Virus record (IMG/VR): IMGVR_UViG_3300047476_000615
Coordinates: 1-37,929 of that record
Direction: 5' to 3' (one strand)
DNA from: a virus
DNA length: 37,929 nucleotides
The notes below the pieces were generated by a model. That model saw only the letters and a program-made list of their open reading frames with translations, was not told the origin of the DNA and ran no database searches. Made by a program: the position numbers and the translations under genes. Of the stretch, positions 7,271-16,800 are shown in pieces (positions within the stretch are counted from its first letter, which is position 1; each line of letters starts with the position of its first letter).

Positions 7271-9502
7271 TTATCCGTTAAAACTTGCTCCAGTCGGTAA
7301 GATGTTGAAATCAATTTGAATAAATTCAGCAGTCTTAGTTGGTTGTAAATAGATAGCTCCTTTTAAGATGTTTCTATCGATTACATCAGCAGTATTGTTT
7401 GTTTCATCCATTACTACTCTGAAAGCGTATAAACCTTGTCTTTGTTGGATAGATTCTAAATAAGGGTTAACGATGTTTAAGAATGTGTTTCTTGTTGTAG
7501 AACTATTTTGTTCGAATACTAAGAATCTTGAAGTAGACGCGATGTATTTTCTAACAGTTAACAATAATCTTCTAACATTAATTCTGTCCAATGCAGATGG
7601 TTTATCTTGTAAAGTCTTTTGACCGAATACTACGATACCTTGACCTGGGAATTGAACGATTGGGTTAACTTTTGCTTCGTATAATGTATCTTTTTCAGAT
7701 TGAGTTAATCTATTCAATACACTAACTGCTCCTGTCAAACCACCTCTATTTAAACCTGCTGGTGCGAACCATTCTGCTGCTACTCTATCGTTTGCTGCAA
7801 ATACACCAGGTAACAATACTGAAGGTGGAACTGAAATCAATTTATTAGTGTTGATGTCAATTGTCTTAACCCAAGGATAGTAAGTTGCTGCCATATTTGA
7901 ATCAACCGAATCAGCTTGTCCTGTTACTTGTGTAATAGTGTCATTTTGTGAAGTTGAATCCATAATATAGAAACAATCATTTCTTTCTTCTACCATATCT
8001 AATACATCAGTTACTACTGCAGGATGTAATCTTCTTACAACACCTGGAGTTACTACCATATTGATATCAAATTCATCCGCGTTTGATAAAGCAGATACTA
8101 ATTTACCATAAGCTACTGAACCACTTGCTGCAGATGTTGATAAATCGAAACCTTGTGAGTTTGTATTAGTAATATCACCACCTTTATAAATTGGAGTTGC
8201 TGGATTAACACCATCAAAACCTTCTTGGAATGCTACAACGAATTGAGCTTCAGAAGAACCAACTGTTAATGAACCACCATTTGATGCATCTAAACCAAAT
8301 GCTGTATTTGCACCCGATGTTGCACCTACTGGAATAGGTCTTAAGTAAATTGAGTTATCTGTGTTACCATCTAAATCAATACCACCATATACAGTTGCAG
8401 AAGAACTTACAAAAGTTACTGCAGGTATTTGAGAAGATAATTGAGTTGATGCAGATATTGGTAATTGATAAGCTGCATGTCCGAATGGAACTGCTTGAAC
8501 TGGAGAGTTTTCGTTTAAGTTTACAATTCTAATATATTTTGAATTGTTTACCCAATCACCAGTTTCAGTTATTTTTCCATCAGATGCAATTGATAATTTT
8601 CTATCACCAATTACTCTACTAATGTAGTTAGGAGAGTTAGGGTCTAAGTTTAAATTAGAGAAAGTTTCTACTACTACTTTTTTCTTATTAGTATCGTCAA
8701 ATTCTCTCACTACAACTGTGAATGTTCCATAATCTGTTCCGTTTACTGAACCAGCTGCTTTGATATTCGTAATACCAATTTTAATTTTAGTGTTTGCTCT
8801 GTTTCCAGCACCTAAAGTTTCAAATTGGAATAAGTTAAATCTTTCACCACTAATCAATTGAGATTGAATCATTGGAGTCAAAGCTTCTTGTGCGTCCATT
8901 GTAAATGCTTGGTTATCCAAAACATTAACAGATGCAGTTGCGTTTGCATCAAATGTTACACTATGATTTTTGAAGAAACCATATACATAAGGTTTTTTAT
9001 TACCATATGCAGATGTTCCAAATACCGCTTCAATGTCGTTTGTATCAGCCGAATCCAACGATGCAGATAATAAACCAGCATTTGAACCAGATAATAAGAA
9101 ATCACCATTTCCGTTTGGAGTTACTATTGTTCCTGCAAATCCAGCATTTGAACCAGATGTAGTATTAAATAGAATACCAACAGACGCGGTTACTGAACCA
9201 GAAGCTACTGTTAATAACAAAGGAGCCGTTTCAGTATATCCATCGATACCAGCTACTCTACAAATAGTTGCAGTTCCTGCTTCTCTTAAATAATTTTGAA
9301 CAGCTAATTCTGTATAATAAGTTCCATCTACATTACCAAAAAGAGTTTCAAACTCAGCTTGTGAATTAACGATTGTTGGAACCAATGGGCCTTCTTTGAA
9401 AGGGCCAATGAATGCTGCACCTATTTCTGCTACACCTTGTTGTAAAAATGAAAGGTCGTTTTCTCTTGTGAATACGCCTGGTGATACAATTTTTTCTGCC
9501 AT
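7271..9502 (-). CDS. gp18: Tail sheath protein gp18
   Basis: A 743-residue contractile sheath protein, longer than T4 gp18 (659). The N-terminus, KIVSPGVFTRENDLSFL, QQGVAEIGAAFIGPFKEGP, and the segment GTYYTELAVQNYLREAGTAT are hallmark gp18 sequences. The C-terminal domain carries LDRINVRRLLLTVRKYIAST and the handshake region ending IDFNILPTGASFNG. The middle (roughly residues 130-440) is Ser/Thr/Asn/Gly-rich and is probably the variable surface-exposed domain. The protein contracts around gp19 at infection. A promoter-like element lies 36 bases upstream of the ATG; no SD is present. It is followed by the tube gene in the standard order. Confidence 0.95.
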   Translation of the reverse strand: MAEKIVSPGVFTRENDLSFLQQGVAEIGAAFIGPFKEGPLVPTIVNSQAEFETLFGNVDGTYYTELAVQNYLREAGTATICRVAGIDGYTETAPLLLTVASGSVTASVGILFNTTSGSNAGFAGTIVTPNGNGDFLLSGSNAGLLSASLDSADTNDIEAVFGTSAYGNKKPYVYGFFKNHSVTFDANATASVNVLDNQAFTMDAQEALTPMIQSQLISGERFNLFQFETLGAGNRANTKIKIGITNIKAAGSVNGTDYGTFTVVVREFDDTNKKKVVVETFSNLNLDPNSPNYISRVIGDRKLSIASDGKITETGDWVNNSKYIRIVNLNENSPVQAVPFGHAAYQLPISASTQLSSQIPAVTFVSSSATVYGGIDLDGNTDNSIYLRPIPVGATSGANTAFGLDASNGGSLTVGSSEAQFVVAFQEGFDGVNPATPIYKGGDITNTNSQGFDLSTSAASGSVAYGKLVSALSNADEFDINMVVTPGVVRRLHPAVVTDVLDMVEERNDCFYIMDSTSQNDTITQVTGQADSVDSNMAATYYPWVKTIDINTNKLISVPPSVLLPGVFAANDRVAAEWFAPAGLNRGGLTGAVSVLNRLTQSEKDTLYEAKVNPIVQFPGQGIVVFGQKTLQDKPSALDRINVRRLLLTVRKYIASTSRFLVFEQNSSTTRNTFLNIVNPYLESIQQRQGLYAFRVVMDETNNTADVIDRNILKGAIYLQPTKTAEFIQIDFNILPTGASFNG

Positions 9503-9537
9503 TTTATATGCTTTAATTTAAATTTAGTAATTCTCAA

Positions 9538-9546
9538 TATAAATAT
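9538..9546 (-). promoter_or_regulatory. Promoter-like element ATATTTATA before tail sheath gene
   Basis: The coding strand reads TTATATTTATATTGAG, 36 bases before the gp18 ATG in the 68-base gap after the Hint-domain fibre gene. Confidence 0.45.
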
Positions 9547-9570
9547 AATATTCTATCCCAAAACAATAAA

Positions 9571-11286
9571 TTACTTATATGTAGGAGAGAAATAATTATA
9601 TGTCTCAGTAACCTTTGTTGAATTCTGTAATGTATTATAAAACAATACTGGTCCTATTTGTCCATTCCAAAATGTTGTTCTTGCACTATTAGCACCTATT
9701 GTCAAATAGTTTGTAGATGATGGTGCATTAAATGCAGATGCAGTAAATGTCCCTACCGAACTACCATCCACATAAACGGTCACAGTTCCACTTGGTTGGA
9801 AAGTTGCAGAAATCATATACCAAACATTCGTAGATAAAGATGTTGTCAATTGTGCAGAGTTACCCAATGTACTACCATAGAATTTAACTCTATTCAATGT
9901 GGAGTTATCAGTTGATTCGATTGCCAAACCATAAAATCCCGCGTAATCAAAAATGTGTCTTGTAGATGTTCCCAATGTTGTGGAAGGTCTAATCCACATA
10001 TGAATTGTACCTGTATTGGTATTGAATTGTGTTATACCACCATTAATATTTGAACTTGTATCTTTATACCAGAATTGATTTGTTCCATTTCCAGTCCAAT
10101 ACTTTTCTTTTCTACTTGCCCCATTATTATATCCAGGATTGCCACCACTAATACCAGCAGCATTTGAAACACCTGCAGGTCTTACACCCGTATTATATCC
10201 ACTCAAATCTAACCAATCTGCGGTTGTTGTTCCTGATGTCGATGATGCTTTAGAAGGGTCTAAATACATTCTTAATCCAGAAGATGGAATATATGGTTGT
10301 GTTGTTGTTCCTTTGTTGTGTGAAATTAAACCATTTGAAATATACACATCGGCATTTTCTACATTCACCGTTACGATTTCAACATCAGCATTTATTATTT
10401 CAATATTAGTAACTTCAATTTCAGTTTGGTCTTGCATGATAAGTCTGTCTCCAGGTAATATATCACCTACATTTTTAAACTTATATTTAGAAATCTCATT
10501 ATCCCAAACATATAATGGGTGAGTTTCGGTTGCATTTATTAAACCATTGTTAAGTGAGAAATATCCTTCTGCAAAATTAAATGTAATATCTTTTACAGTT
10601 ACATTTTGTGCAGTTCCACTTAATTCATCTGAATAGTGAAATCTCCACTCAACTTGGTCACTCTCTGGATCCAAATTTTCATCCGGTAAACCCGCAGGAA
10701 CCCATGATTTAATTTCATCACCAACATTCAAATCTTCAACATTTATTTCAGTTCCGTCTGCCAATTGAATTTTAGTTCCAAATAATAAACAAAAATCAGG
10801 TTGGTTAATTGTATTATAAACATCTACTGCATATAAAGTTTTAGTAGTTACAGATGCATAATTTGTTGCATTTATATTGTATCCATCTTCATATTTCATT
10901 GTCAAAACTGCAGAAGCCTCAGAATAGTTTGATGAATTAATTGCTGCAGGTGTAATTGGGAAAACCGAAGGGCCTGTTCCGAATGTTTTTGAACCAGTTG
11001 CAAAGTTTGAATTATTAAAAGAACAAGTATAGTTATTTAATTGTTGTTGAACTTTTGAATAAAACAAAGAACCCGTTGAACTAAATGAAAATTGTGCGTT
11101 CTCAGTTGTTGATTCTACTATATATGTAAAAGTAGGAGGTGTAACTGTAATTCCATCGGTTGCAAAACCAATAAATGAACTATTACTACTATTTCCACTT
11201 AATGCACCCATTGAAACTGCACCTGGTCTTGCAGAACCACTTACGGCTCTATATAAATTTCCTAAAGATAAATCAGTTCTTGCCAT
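9571..11286 (-). CDS. Tail-associated protein with intein-like Hint domain and C-terminal LamG-like domain
   Basis: A 571-residue three-part protein. Residues 1-165 are a beta-rich N-terminal domain starting MARTDLSLGNLYRAVSGSAR. Residues 166-324 are a Hint (intein-type) module: Cys166 in DFCLLFGTKIQLADGTEINV, a block B TxxH (Thr253-Glu-Thr-His256, then PLYVW), and an end at VYISNGLISHNKG with His323-Asn324. Residues about 335-571 look like a LamG/concanavalin carbohydrate-binding fold (GLRMYLDP, WLDLSG, WYMISATFQPSGTVTVYVDG). There is no homing endonuclease. The residue after Asn324 is Lys, not Cys/Ser/Thr, so it resembles bacterial intein-like domains that cleave or ligate rather than classical inteins. 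It sits at the end of the fibre cassette, before the sheath gene, and is probably a virion surface protein processed autocatalytically. Confidence 0.8.
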   Translation of the reverse strand: MARTDLSLGNLYRAVSGSARPGAVSMGALSGNSSNSSFIGFATDGITVTPPTFTYIVESTTENAQFSFSSTGSLFYSKVQQQLNNYTCSFNNSNFATGSKTFGTGPSVFPITPAAINSSNYSEASAVLTMKYEDGYNINATNYASVTTKTLYAVDVYNTINQPDFCLLFGTKIQLADGTEINVEDLNVGDEIKSWVPAGLPDENLDPESDQVEWRFHYSDELSGTAQNVTVKDITFNFAEGYFSLNNGLINATETHPLYVWDNEISKYKFKNVGDILPGDRLIMQDQTEIEVTNIEIINADVEIVTVNVENADVYISNGLISHNKGTTTQPYIPSSGLRMYLDPSKASSTSGTTTADWLDLSGYNTGVRPAGVSNAAGISGGNPGYNNGASRKEKYWTGNGTNQFWYKDTSSNINGGITQFNTNTGTIHMWIRPSTTLGTSTRHIFDYAGFYGLAIESTDNSTLNRVKFYGSTLGNSAQLTTSLSTNVWYMISATFQPSGTVTVYVDGSSVGTFTASAFNAPSSTNYLTIGANSARTTFWNGQIGPVLFYNTLQNSTKVTETYNYFSPTYK

Positions 11287-11290
11287 TTTT

Positions 11291-12295
11291 TTATATATTA
11301 TTCTCGTTATAAATATCTAAAAGTTTTTGTTTCCAACTTTCTTTGTCTGAAAAATGTTGTTTCATCCAACTTTTAAGTTTTTCAAATTCATTATACTTCG
11401 TTTCCCAACTATCTTCACAAATGGTTTGATAGGTTTGATTAAATGTTTCTTTACTTTTTGCCTTGTATTTGTAATCAAGTGGAACATGCCAGTTTTCATG
11501 TAATATTGGTAATTTACCCCAATCGACTGCTTCAAATATTCCATATCCAAATGGTTCATATTCAAAACAAGAGTGAGATATTCCCCAATCAAGCTTGTAA
11601 AAGTTTTCTTTATATTTGTGTTTAAATTTATAAATTCTACTTTTTTGGAATTTGTATCCATATTTTTTTATATAATATTTGTCTAATGTTTCTGAATTTG
11701 TAAACAATACCGAATCGATATTATCTATATATTCCACATTTTTTCTACCTTCAACTCTTGCTGCAAATCCTACTTTGGTAGATTTAGACAATTCTTTTTC
11801 TTCGATAAATTCGTAATAATTTGGAATAATATGTAAGTTATCCGTTTGATATGGAAAATTATATAATCCTATCCAAATTTTATTTTTAACTTTATTTATT
11901 AATTCACTTTCCCATTCCCAATTTCCATACCAATGCAAATATTCATCTTTATTCATTTGACCTACCAATGATACCTTAGTCAAATTATGAAATACAATTG
12001 AATCTATTTTATCTATATTATTGTATATTGCAGTTGTTGGTGTGTAATGTCCATGTAATATGTGTATCTTTCTTGCACCCTTTAATATTTCATCAATTTT
12101 CAATTCATCAGTTTCCCAAATATGGTCAATATCAATTGGAAATTCTTCGTAATTATTTGGTCTTTTTCTATGAAATAAAAGAAGTGGCTTAACTTCCAAA
12201 TGAGGTGCCACTTCTTTTATCCAATTAGTTACCCATATATCAGCACCACTGTTGAACCAAGGGCCTCCAGCGGTGGTGTAATAAATGTCATACAT
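11291..12295 (-). CDS. GT-B fold glycosyltransferase (GT4-like)
   Basis: A 334-residue protein with two Rossmann-like halves. The N-terminus has TTAGGPWFNSGADIWVTNWI, a glycine-rich acceptor-side loop, and later HILHGHY. The donor half starts at VGFAARVEGRKN (residues 175-186; Arg180 and Lys185 fit the phosphate-contact pattern). The EX7E motif of retaining GT-B enzymes is complete at Glu247-PFGYGIF-Glu255, within FEYEPFGYGIFEAVDWGKLP. It would transfer a sugar from an activated nucleotide sugar. It lies within the fibre cassette four bases after an S74 fibre gene, so likely acceptors are the phage's own Ser/Thr-rich fibres or the host surface; neither can be read from sequence. No signal peptide or membrane segment is seen, so it is cytoplasmic. 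Confidence 0.82.
   Translation of the reverse strand: MYDIYYTTAGGPWFNSGADIWVTNWIKEVAPHLEVKPLLLFHRKRPNNYEEFPIDIDHIWETDELKIDEILKGARKIHILHGHYTPTTAIYNNIDKIDSIVFHNLTKVSLVGQMNKDEYLHWYGNWEWESELINKVKNKIWIGLYNFPYQTDNLHIIPNYYEFIEEKELSKSTKVGFAARVEGRKNVEYIDNIDSVLFTNSETLDKYYIKKYGYKFQKSRIYKFKHKYKENFYKLDWGISHSCFEYEPFGYGIFEAVDWGKLPILHENWHVPLDYKYKAKSKETFNQTYQTICEDSWETKYNEFEKLKSWMKQHFSDKESWKQKLLDIYNENNI
11308..11316 (-). promoter_or_regulatory. Promoter-like element ATATTTATA before Hint-domain gene
   Basis: The coding strand reads TAGATATTTATAACGAG, 22 bases before the ATG at 11286. It lies inside the last codons of the glycosyltransferase gene, so the Hint protein may have its own start of transcription. 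Confidence 0.42.
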
Positions 12296-12298
12296 TAA

Positions 12299-13825
12299 TT
12301 ATAACCCTTTTTGTTTCTTTAGATTTTCTACTTCTAAAGTTAAATTGTGTATTTGTGTTTGTTGTTCTTTAATACCTTCAATTAATAATGCAACCAATTT
12401 GTCGTATTTAACTGCCTTATATCCTGTTTCTCTTGTAGTTACCAATTGTGGTAATACTTCTTCAATTTCTTGTGCAATTACACCGACATCGTTTCCTTCA
12501 AATCCGTGGAAATCTTTCATATCTTCTTTCCAATCGTAAGTGTTACCACTAATCTTAGAAATCTTTTCCAACGCGTTTGGAATTGGAGTAATATTTTCTT
12601 TAAAGTTTCTATCAGAAGTTGAGTATGCAACGATATCACCACTTGCGTCAATTCTACCAGAAGTTCCACTTGCAGCCATACCAATTCCCAAAGAACCAAA
12701 TCTTACATCGGAAGTCGTAGAACCACCTGTTGTAGATGATAGAGTAATTTGAGATGAACCACTTACAACCGTATTACTATTTAATTGTGTTTTTACATCA
12801 TTTGCAAAGTTTGTTGTAGAACCTGCAGTGATTTGAGATGATCCAGAAACTACACCATTTGTCGCGTTGATTGTACCATTGAATGAAGTTGCGGTAATTA
12901 CATCTGCTTTGAAATCTGCCAATGCAAATCCGTTACCTGTTGTATCAATTGTACCAGATGGTTCTACATTATATCCTTCAAATACCTTCCATGCACCACC
13001 ATCACTTGCATCTCTAAAGATACCAGCGTGTGCATATACTCCATCATTATAATTACCAACAATACCTAAATCAGGATTGGTTACTTGAGAAGTATTATTT
13101 AGATAAATCAAGTTATCCGATACTGCCAAGTTTTCAGAATTGATAATTGATTGAGTTCCATAAACTACAATGTTTCCTAAGAAAGAAACTGTTGAACCAG
13201 TTAATTGTATTGCATTGTTTAAAGAAGATGTATATGTGTTTAAACTTGCAGTTACACTTGCTAAAGTTGTATTTTTGGTATCTAAACTTGCAGTATAAGT
13301 TGATAATGTTGAATTTTTACTATCTTGTGATGCAGTAAATGTATTTAATGATGTTATAGATGATTCAGATGAACCTGTTGCAGTTTCTAATGCCGTTATA
13401 GATTGTGCATTGAAAGTTTTAACTACTGTATTTCCTTCTATAAATTTAATTGAACCAGTTGAGATATATAAATCTCTCCAAATTTTGTCTGCAGAACCTA
13501 AGTCAAATGCATTTGTTTCAGATGGGATAAGAGATGAACTCAAAGATGCAACTACATTTACTGTATCGGATGTAGCATCACCTATTGTAAGTTGTCCACC
13601 CAATGTTAAATTACCATCTACTTTTGCGTTTCCAGTAATGTTTAATGAAGAACCAGAGATACCTGCAACTGAAATATTACTACCTGTTCCTAGTGCAGAA
13701 AGTGTTACATCTCCTGTATCAAGTCCGATTTGTAATGTTCCCAATGTGGTGTTCACATATGGTTCTCCGAATGCTAACGAACCTGATTTCTGTGCGGTTG
13801 TCCCACGTCTAAATTTAAGTGCCAT
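12299..13825 (-). CDS. Tail fibre protein with Mtd_N-like N-terminus and peptidase S74 chaperone C-terminus
   Basis: A 508-residue fibre protein. The N-terminus MALKFRRGTTAQKSGSLAFG fits the short beta domain that attaches many phage receptor-binding proteins (major tropism determinant N-terminal type). Residues about 130-230 carry Ser/Thr-rich heptad-like repeats (TASLDTKNTTLAS). A module with SFLGNIVVYGTQSI and YNDGVYAHAGIFRDASDGG recurs in the 24.2-27.0 kb gene. Residues about 402-508 are the intramolecular chaperone (peptidase S74): SDRNFKENI, with Ser404 and Lys409 at the expected dyad spacing, then GNTYDWKED and DVGVIAQEIEEVLPQLV, ending in a coiled coil. The chaperone drives trimerisation and then cuts itself off. 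A promoter-like element lies 36 bases upstream; only a weak AAGG precedes the ATG. Confidence 0.85.
   Translation of the reverse strand: MALKFRRGTTAQKSGSLAFGEPYVNTTLGTLQIGLDTGDVTLSALGTGSNISVAGISGSSLNITGNAKVDGNLTLGGQLTIGDATSDTVNVVASLSSSLIPSETNAFDLGSADKIWRDLYISTGSIKFIEGNTVVKTFNAQSITALETATGSSESSITSLNTFTASQDSKNSTLSTYTASLDTKNTTLASVTASLNTYTSSLNNAIQLTGSTVSFLGNIVVYGTQSIINSENLAVSDNLIYLNNTSQVTNPDLGIVGNYNDGVYAHAGIFRDASDGGAWKVFEGYNVEPSGTIDTTGNGFALADFKADVITATSFNGTINATNGVVSGSSQITAGSTTNFANDVKTQLNSNTVVSGSSQITLSSTTGGSTTSDVRFGSLGIGMAASGTSGRIDASGDIVAYSTSDRNFKENITPIPNALEKISKISGNTYDWKEDMKDFHGFEGNDVGVIAQEIEEVLPQLVTTRETGYKAVKYDKLVALLIEGIKEQQTQIHNLTLEVENLKKQKGL
12723..12769. repeat. 47-nt direct repeat, copy 1 (in S74 fibre gene)
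   Basis: Identical base for base to 14264-14310 in the adjacent larger fibre gene. It encodes the VVSGSSQITLSSTTGG segment just upstream of both S74 chaperone domains. Exact identity at the third codon position points to recent exchange between the two genes. Confidence 0.85.
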
Positions 13826-13860
13826 CTAGTTTACCTTTTTTTTAGTACGGTTATAATATG

Positions 13861-13869
13861 TATAAATAT
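13861..13869 (-). promoter_or_regulatory. Promoter-like element ATATTTATA before S74 fibre gene
   Basis: The coding strand reads TAGATATTTATACATAT, 36 bases before the ATG at 13825, in the gap after the large S74 fibre gene. Confidence 0.45.
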
Positions 13870-16800
13870 CTATTTATTTTCCAATTCCTTAACTTTTGCA
13901 GATAATTCTTTTATCGCTTCAATTAAAACAGGAACTAATTTCACATAATCAACTGCCAAATATCCAGTTTCTCTTTCAGTTACTACTTCTGGCAATACTG
14001 ATTGAACTTCTTGTGCTATTACCCCCAAGTCATGTCCTGTATGAGAATGTATTGTTTCAAATCCTTCTTTCCAATCGTATGTATTACCACTAATTGATTC
14101 AACTTTTGATAATGCATTTTCAATTGGTTGAATATTTTCTTTTAATCTTTCGTCAGAAGAATAGAATGCTACGATATCACCAGTTGCTCTAATCTCACCA
14201 CTAACACCACTTGCAGTAGTTCCAATTCCCAAAGAACCGAATTGAACATTTGCGGAAGTACCACCACCTGTTGTAGATGATAGAGTAATTTGAGATGAAC
14301 CACTTACAACTCCTTCTACATTCAATTTAGTTTTTATTGTAGTATCAATAGAAGATGTAAATAAATTTACAGATGCAGTTGATGCAGCTAATTGGTCAAT
14401 TCTTATAGTTTGCAATGAATTTAGAGTATCATTGGAACCCGTATATGTGTTTAATGATGATAAGATATCCAATACTTGTGAAGATCCCGATACTACACCA
14501 TTCGTTGATGCAATTGCACCAGTAATACCACCTATTGTGCTAAAACTACCGTCATCGGTTAATGTTGCAACCGTAACACTATTTGCTTGATTATTGAAAT
14601 ATATACCACTTGTTCCGGTATAGAGATACAACACATTACCATTGGTAGCAAACATTTTTTGGCCACCAACATTTTCGTTTATGACACCATCGGTAAATAC
14701 AAATTTATTACCTTGTATATTTGCAGTAGATACTATTGACCCCGTCACTTCTATATTACCATCAAATGCAGTATCAGTTCCATTGTGATAAATTCCAGAT
14801 GAACTAATGTGGTCACCACCCATTCCCATTATCAATTTGTTGGTTGGCATTCCTACTTCATCTCCTAATGAACCTGTATTTCTTGGTCCAGAAATTAACA
14901 TACCACCATTATATGAACTTCCACTTGATTTTTGGTAAACCCATCTTTCATTTTGAGAATCATATAATAAAGAACCCGTAGCTTGAGTGGAACCGGAATC
15001 AAATACAGATAATCCAGCAAATCTAACTGAAGGTGTATCCGTATTCAAATAAACAATATTAGTTCCTATTGAAACGGCAGATGCGGTTATGTTTTGTAAA
15101 GATGATGTACCCTGTACTATTAAATCTCCAGTTACATATGTAGAACCACTTATAATTTGTGTTCCAACAAAAGTATTAGAACCGGTAGTTGCATATGTAG
15201 TTTCAATTACATCCAATCTACTACCTGCAGATGCAGTGAAAGAATTAACTGATGCAGTTCCTGCAGCAATTTGGTCGATTCTTGTAGTTTGTAAAGTATT
15301 TAAATTATCATTTGAACTTGTATATGCATTAATGTCAGAAATATGCCCATCTACACTTGCAGTATAAGTTTCTAAAGTATCTGCTTTATTTTCTAATGTA
15401 GTTATTCTTACATTTTGAGAACCACTATCACTTTCTAATTGGTCTAATCTACTATCCAATGATTGACTTAATATTTCAATTGATGTAGATATAGATGTTG
15501 AAACTGCAGTCAATTCACTATCAGTTGCAAATGTTGTATTCAAAGAAGAACTCCACAAATTCAATGATGCAGAAGTTAATTCTAAATTATTTAATCTGTT
15601 ATTTGCAGATGCAGTGAATAAATTTAAACCATTAAATGCTTCAGCTTGTCCTTCTGGAGTCAAAATTGAAGTTGTATATTCCAAATTATCCAATCTATTA
15701 TCTACCGATTGACTAAATGTTGGATATATTGATGATGTGAATAAATTTAAAGAAGCAGTTGCAGAATTATATGATGCAGTTATATTTTCAATTATTACAA
15801 ATTTTTCATCAACACTTGAAGTATAATTTGCCAAAGTAGTTGATTTGGATTCTAAATTGGTAATTCTTGTATTTTGAGAACCACTATCAGTTTCTAAACT
15901 ATTTAATCTACTATCAACACTTGCAGTGTATATACCTAAAGTAATTGATTTACTTTCTAAGTCATCAATTCTAATTTCGTGATTTGATGCAGTTGAGAAT
16001 AATTCTACTATACTTGCAGTTGCCGAACCTGTAAATCCATTATAAGATGCCGTTATGTTTGATATAATAACATCTTTTTCATTCTGAGATGCAGTCCAAC
16101 TATTTAAGTCCGAAATGTGTCCGTTAACACTTTGTGTATATGTGTTTAATGATGCAGTATGTATGTCGTAAGATGCAGTTAAACTTTGTATTGTAGTAAA
16201 CTTATTTTCGAAAGAACCAGTTTTTACATTTATATCAGAAATGTGTCCTAAGATAGATGCTGAAGTAATTTCGGAATTAGTTAATCTACTATCTACTGAA
16301 GTTGAATATATTGTTAAACTTACACCATTCAATCCAACAAAAGTTGATGCACTTATTGAGCCAACTGAACTTAAGTTTGTATTAAATGAAAGTCTATTAT
16401 TTGCATTTTCCCAACTCATTGAAACATTAGCACCTGCTATTTCAAAACCAGCACCATCGGATGCTCCACTATTCGTTGAACCACTTGCTAATGTAATTAC
16501 TTTATCTGCAACATATAAGTTTTGTGTATTAACATTTGTTGTATTTCCATCAACAACCAAATTACCTAATACTCTAAGATTCCCATCTGTTACATCAATT
16601 GCAGTTTTTAAAGATTGTGTATAATCATTTAAAGATTGTGTACTTTCTTCTAATCTATCTAATCTATTGTCGAATGAAGTTGTAACATTTGATATTGTTT
16701 CAAATTTATTAGATATTGATGAACTAAATTCTGTTACATTTCCGATACCACTAATTGAACCACTAAATAATGTTGCAACTATTGCTTGTGAAGATGTTAA

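Noticed and set aside
10139-10522. Plus-strand ORF of 127 codons opposite the Hint-domain gene
   Set aside because: It is a shadow of a well supported minus-strand protein with clear domains; no promoter or neighbour on the plus strand.
11362-11661. 99-codon minus-strand ORF inside the glycosyltransferase gene
   Set aside because: It lies wholly within the GT frame that carries the EX7E motif, so it is an out-of-frame shadow.
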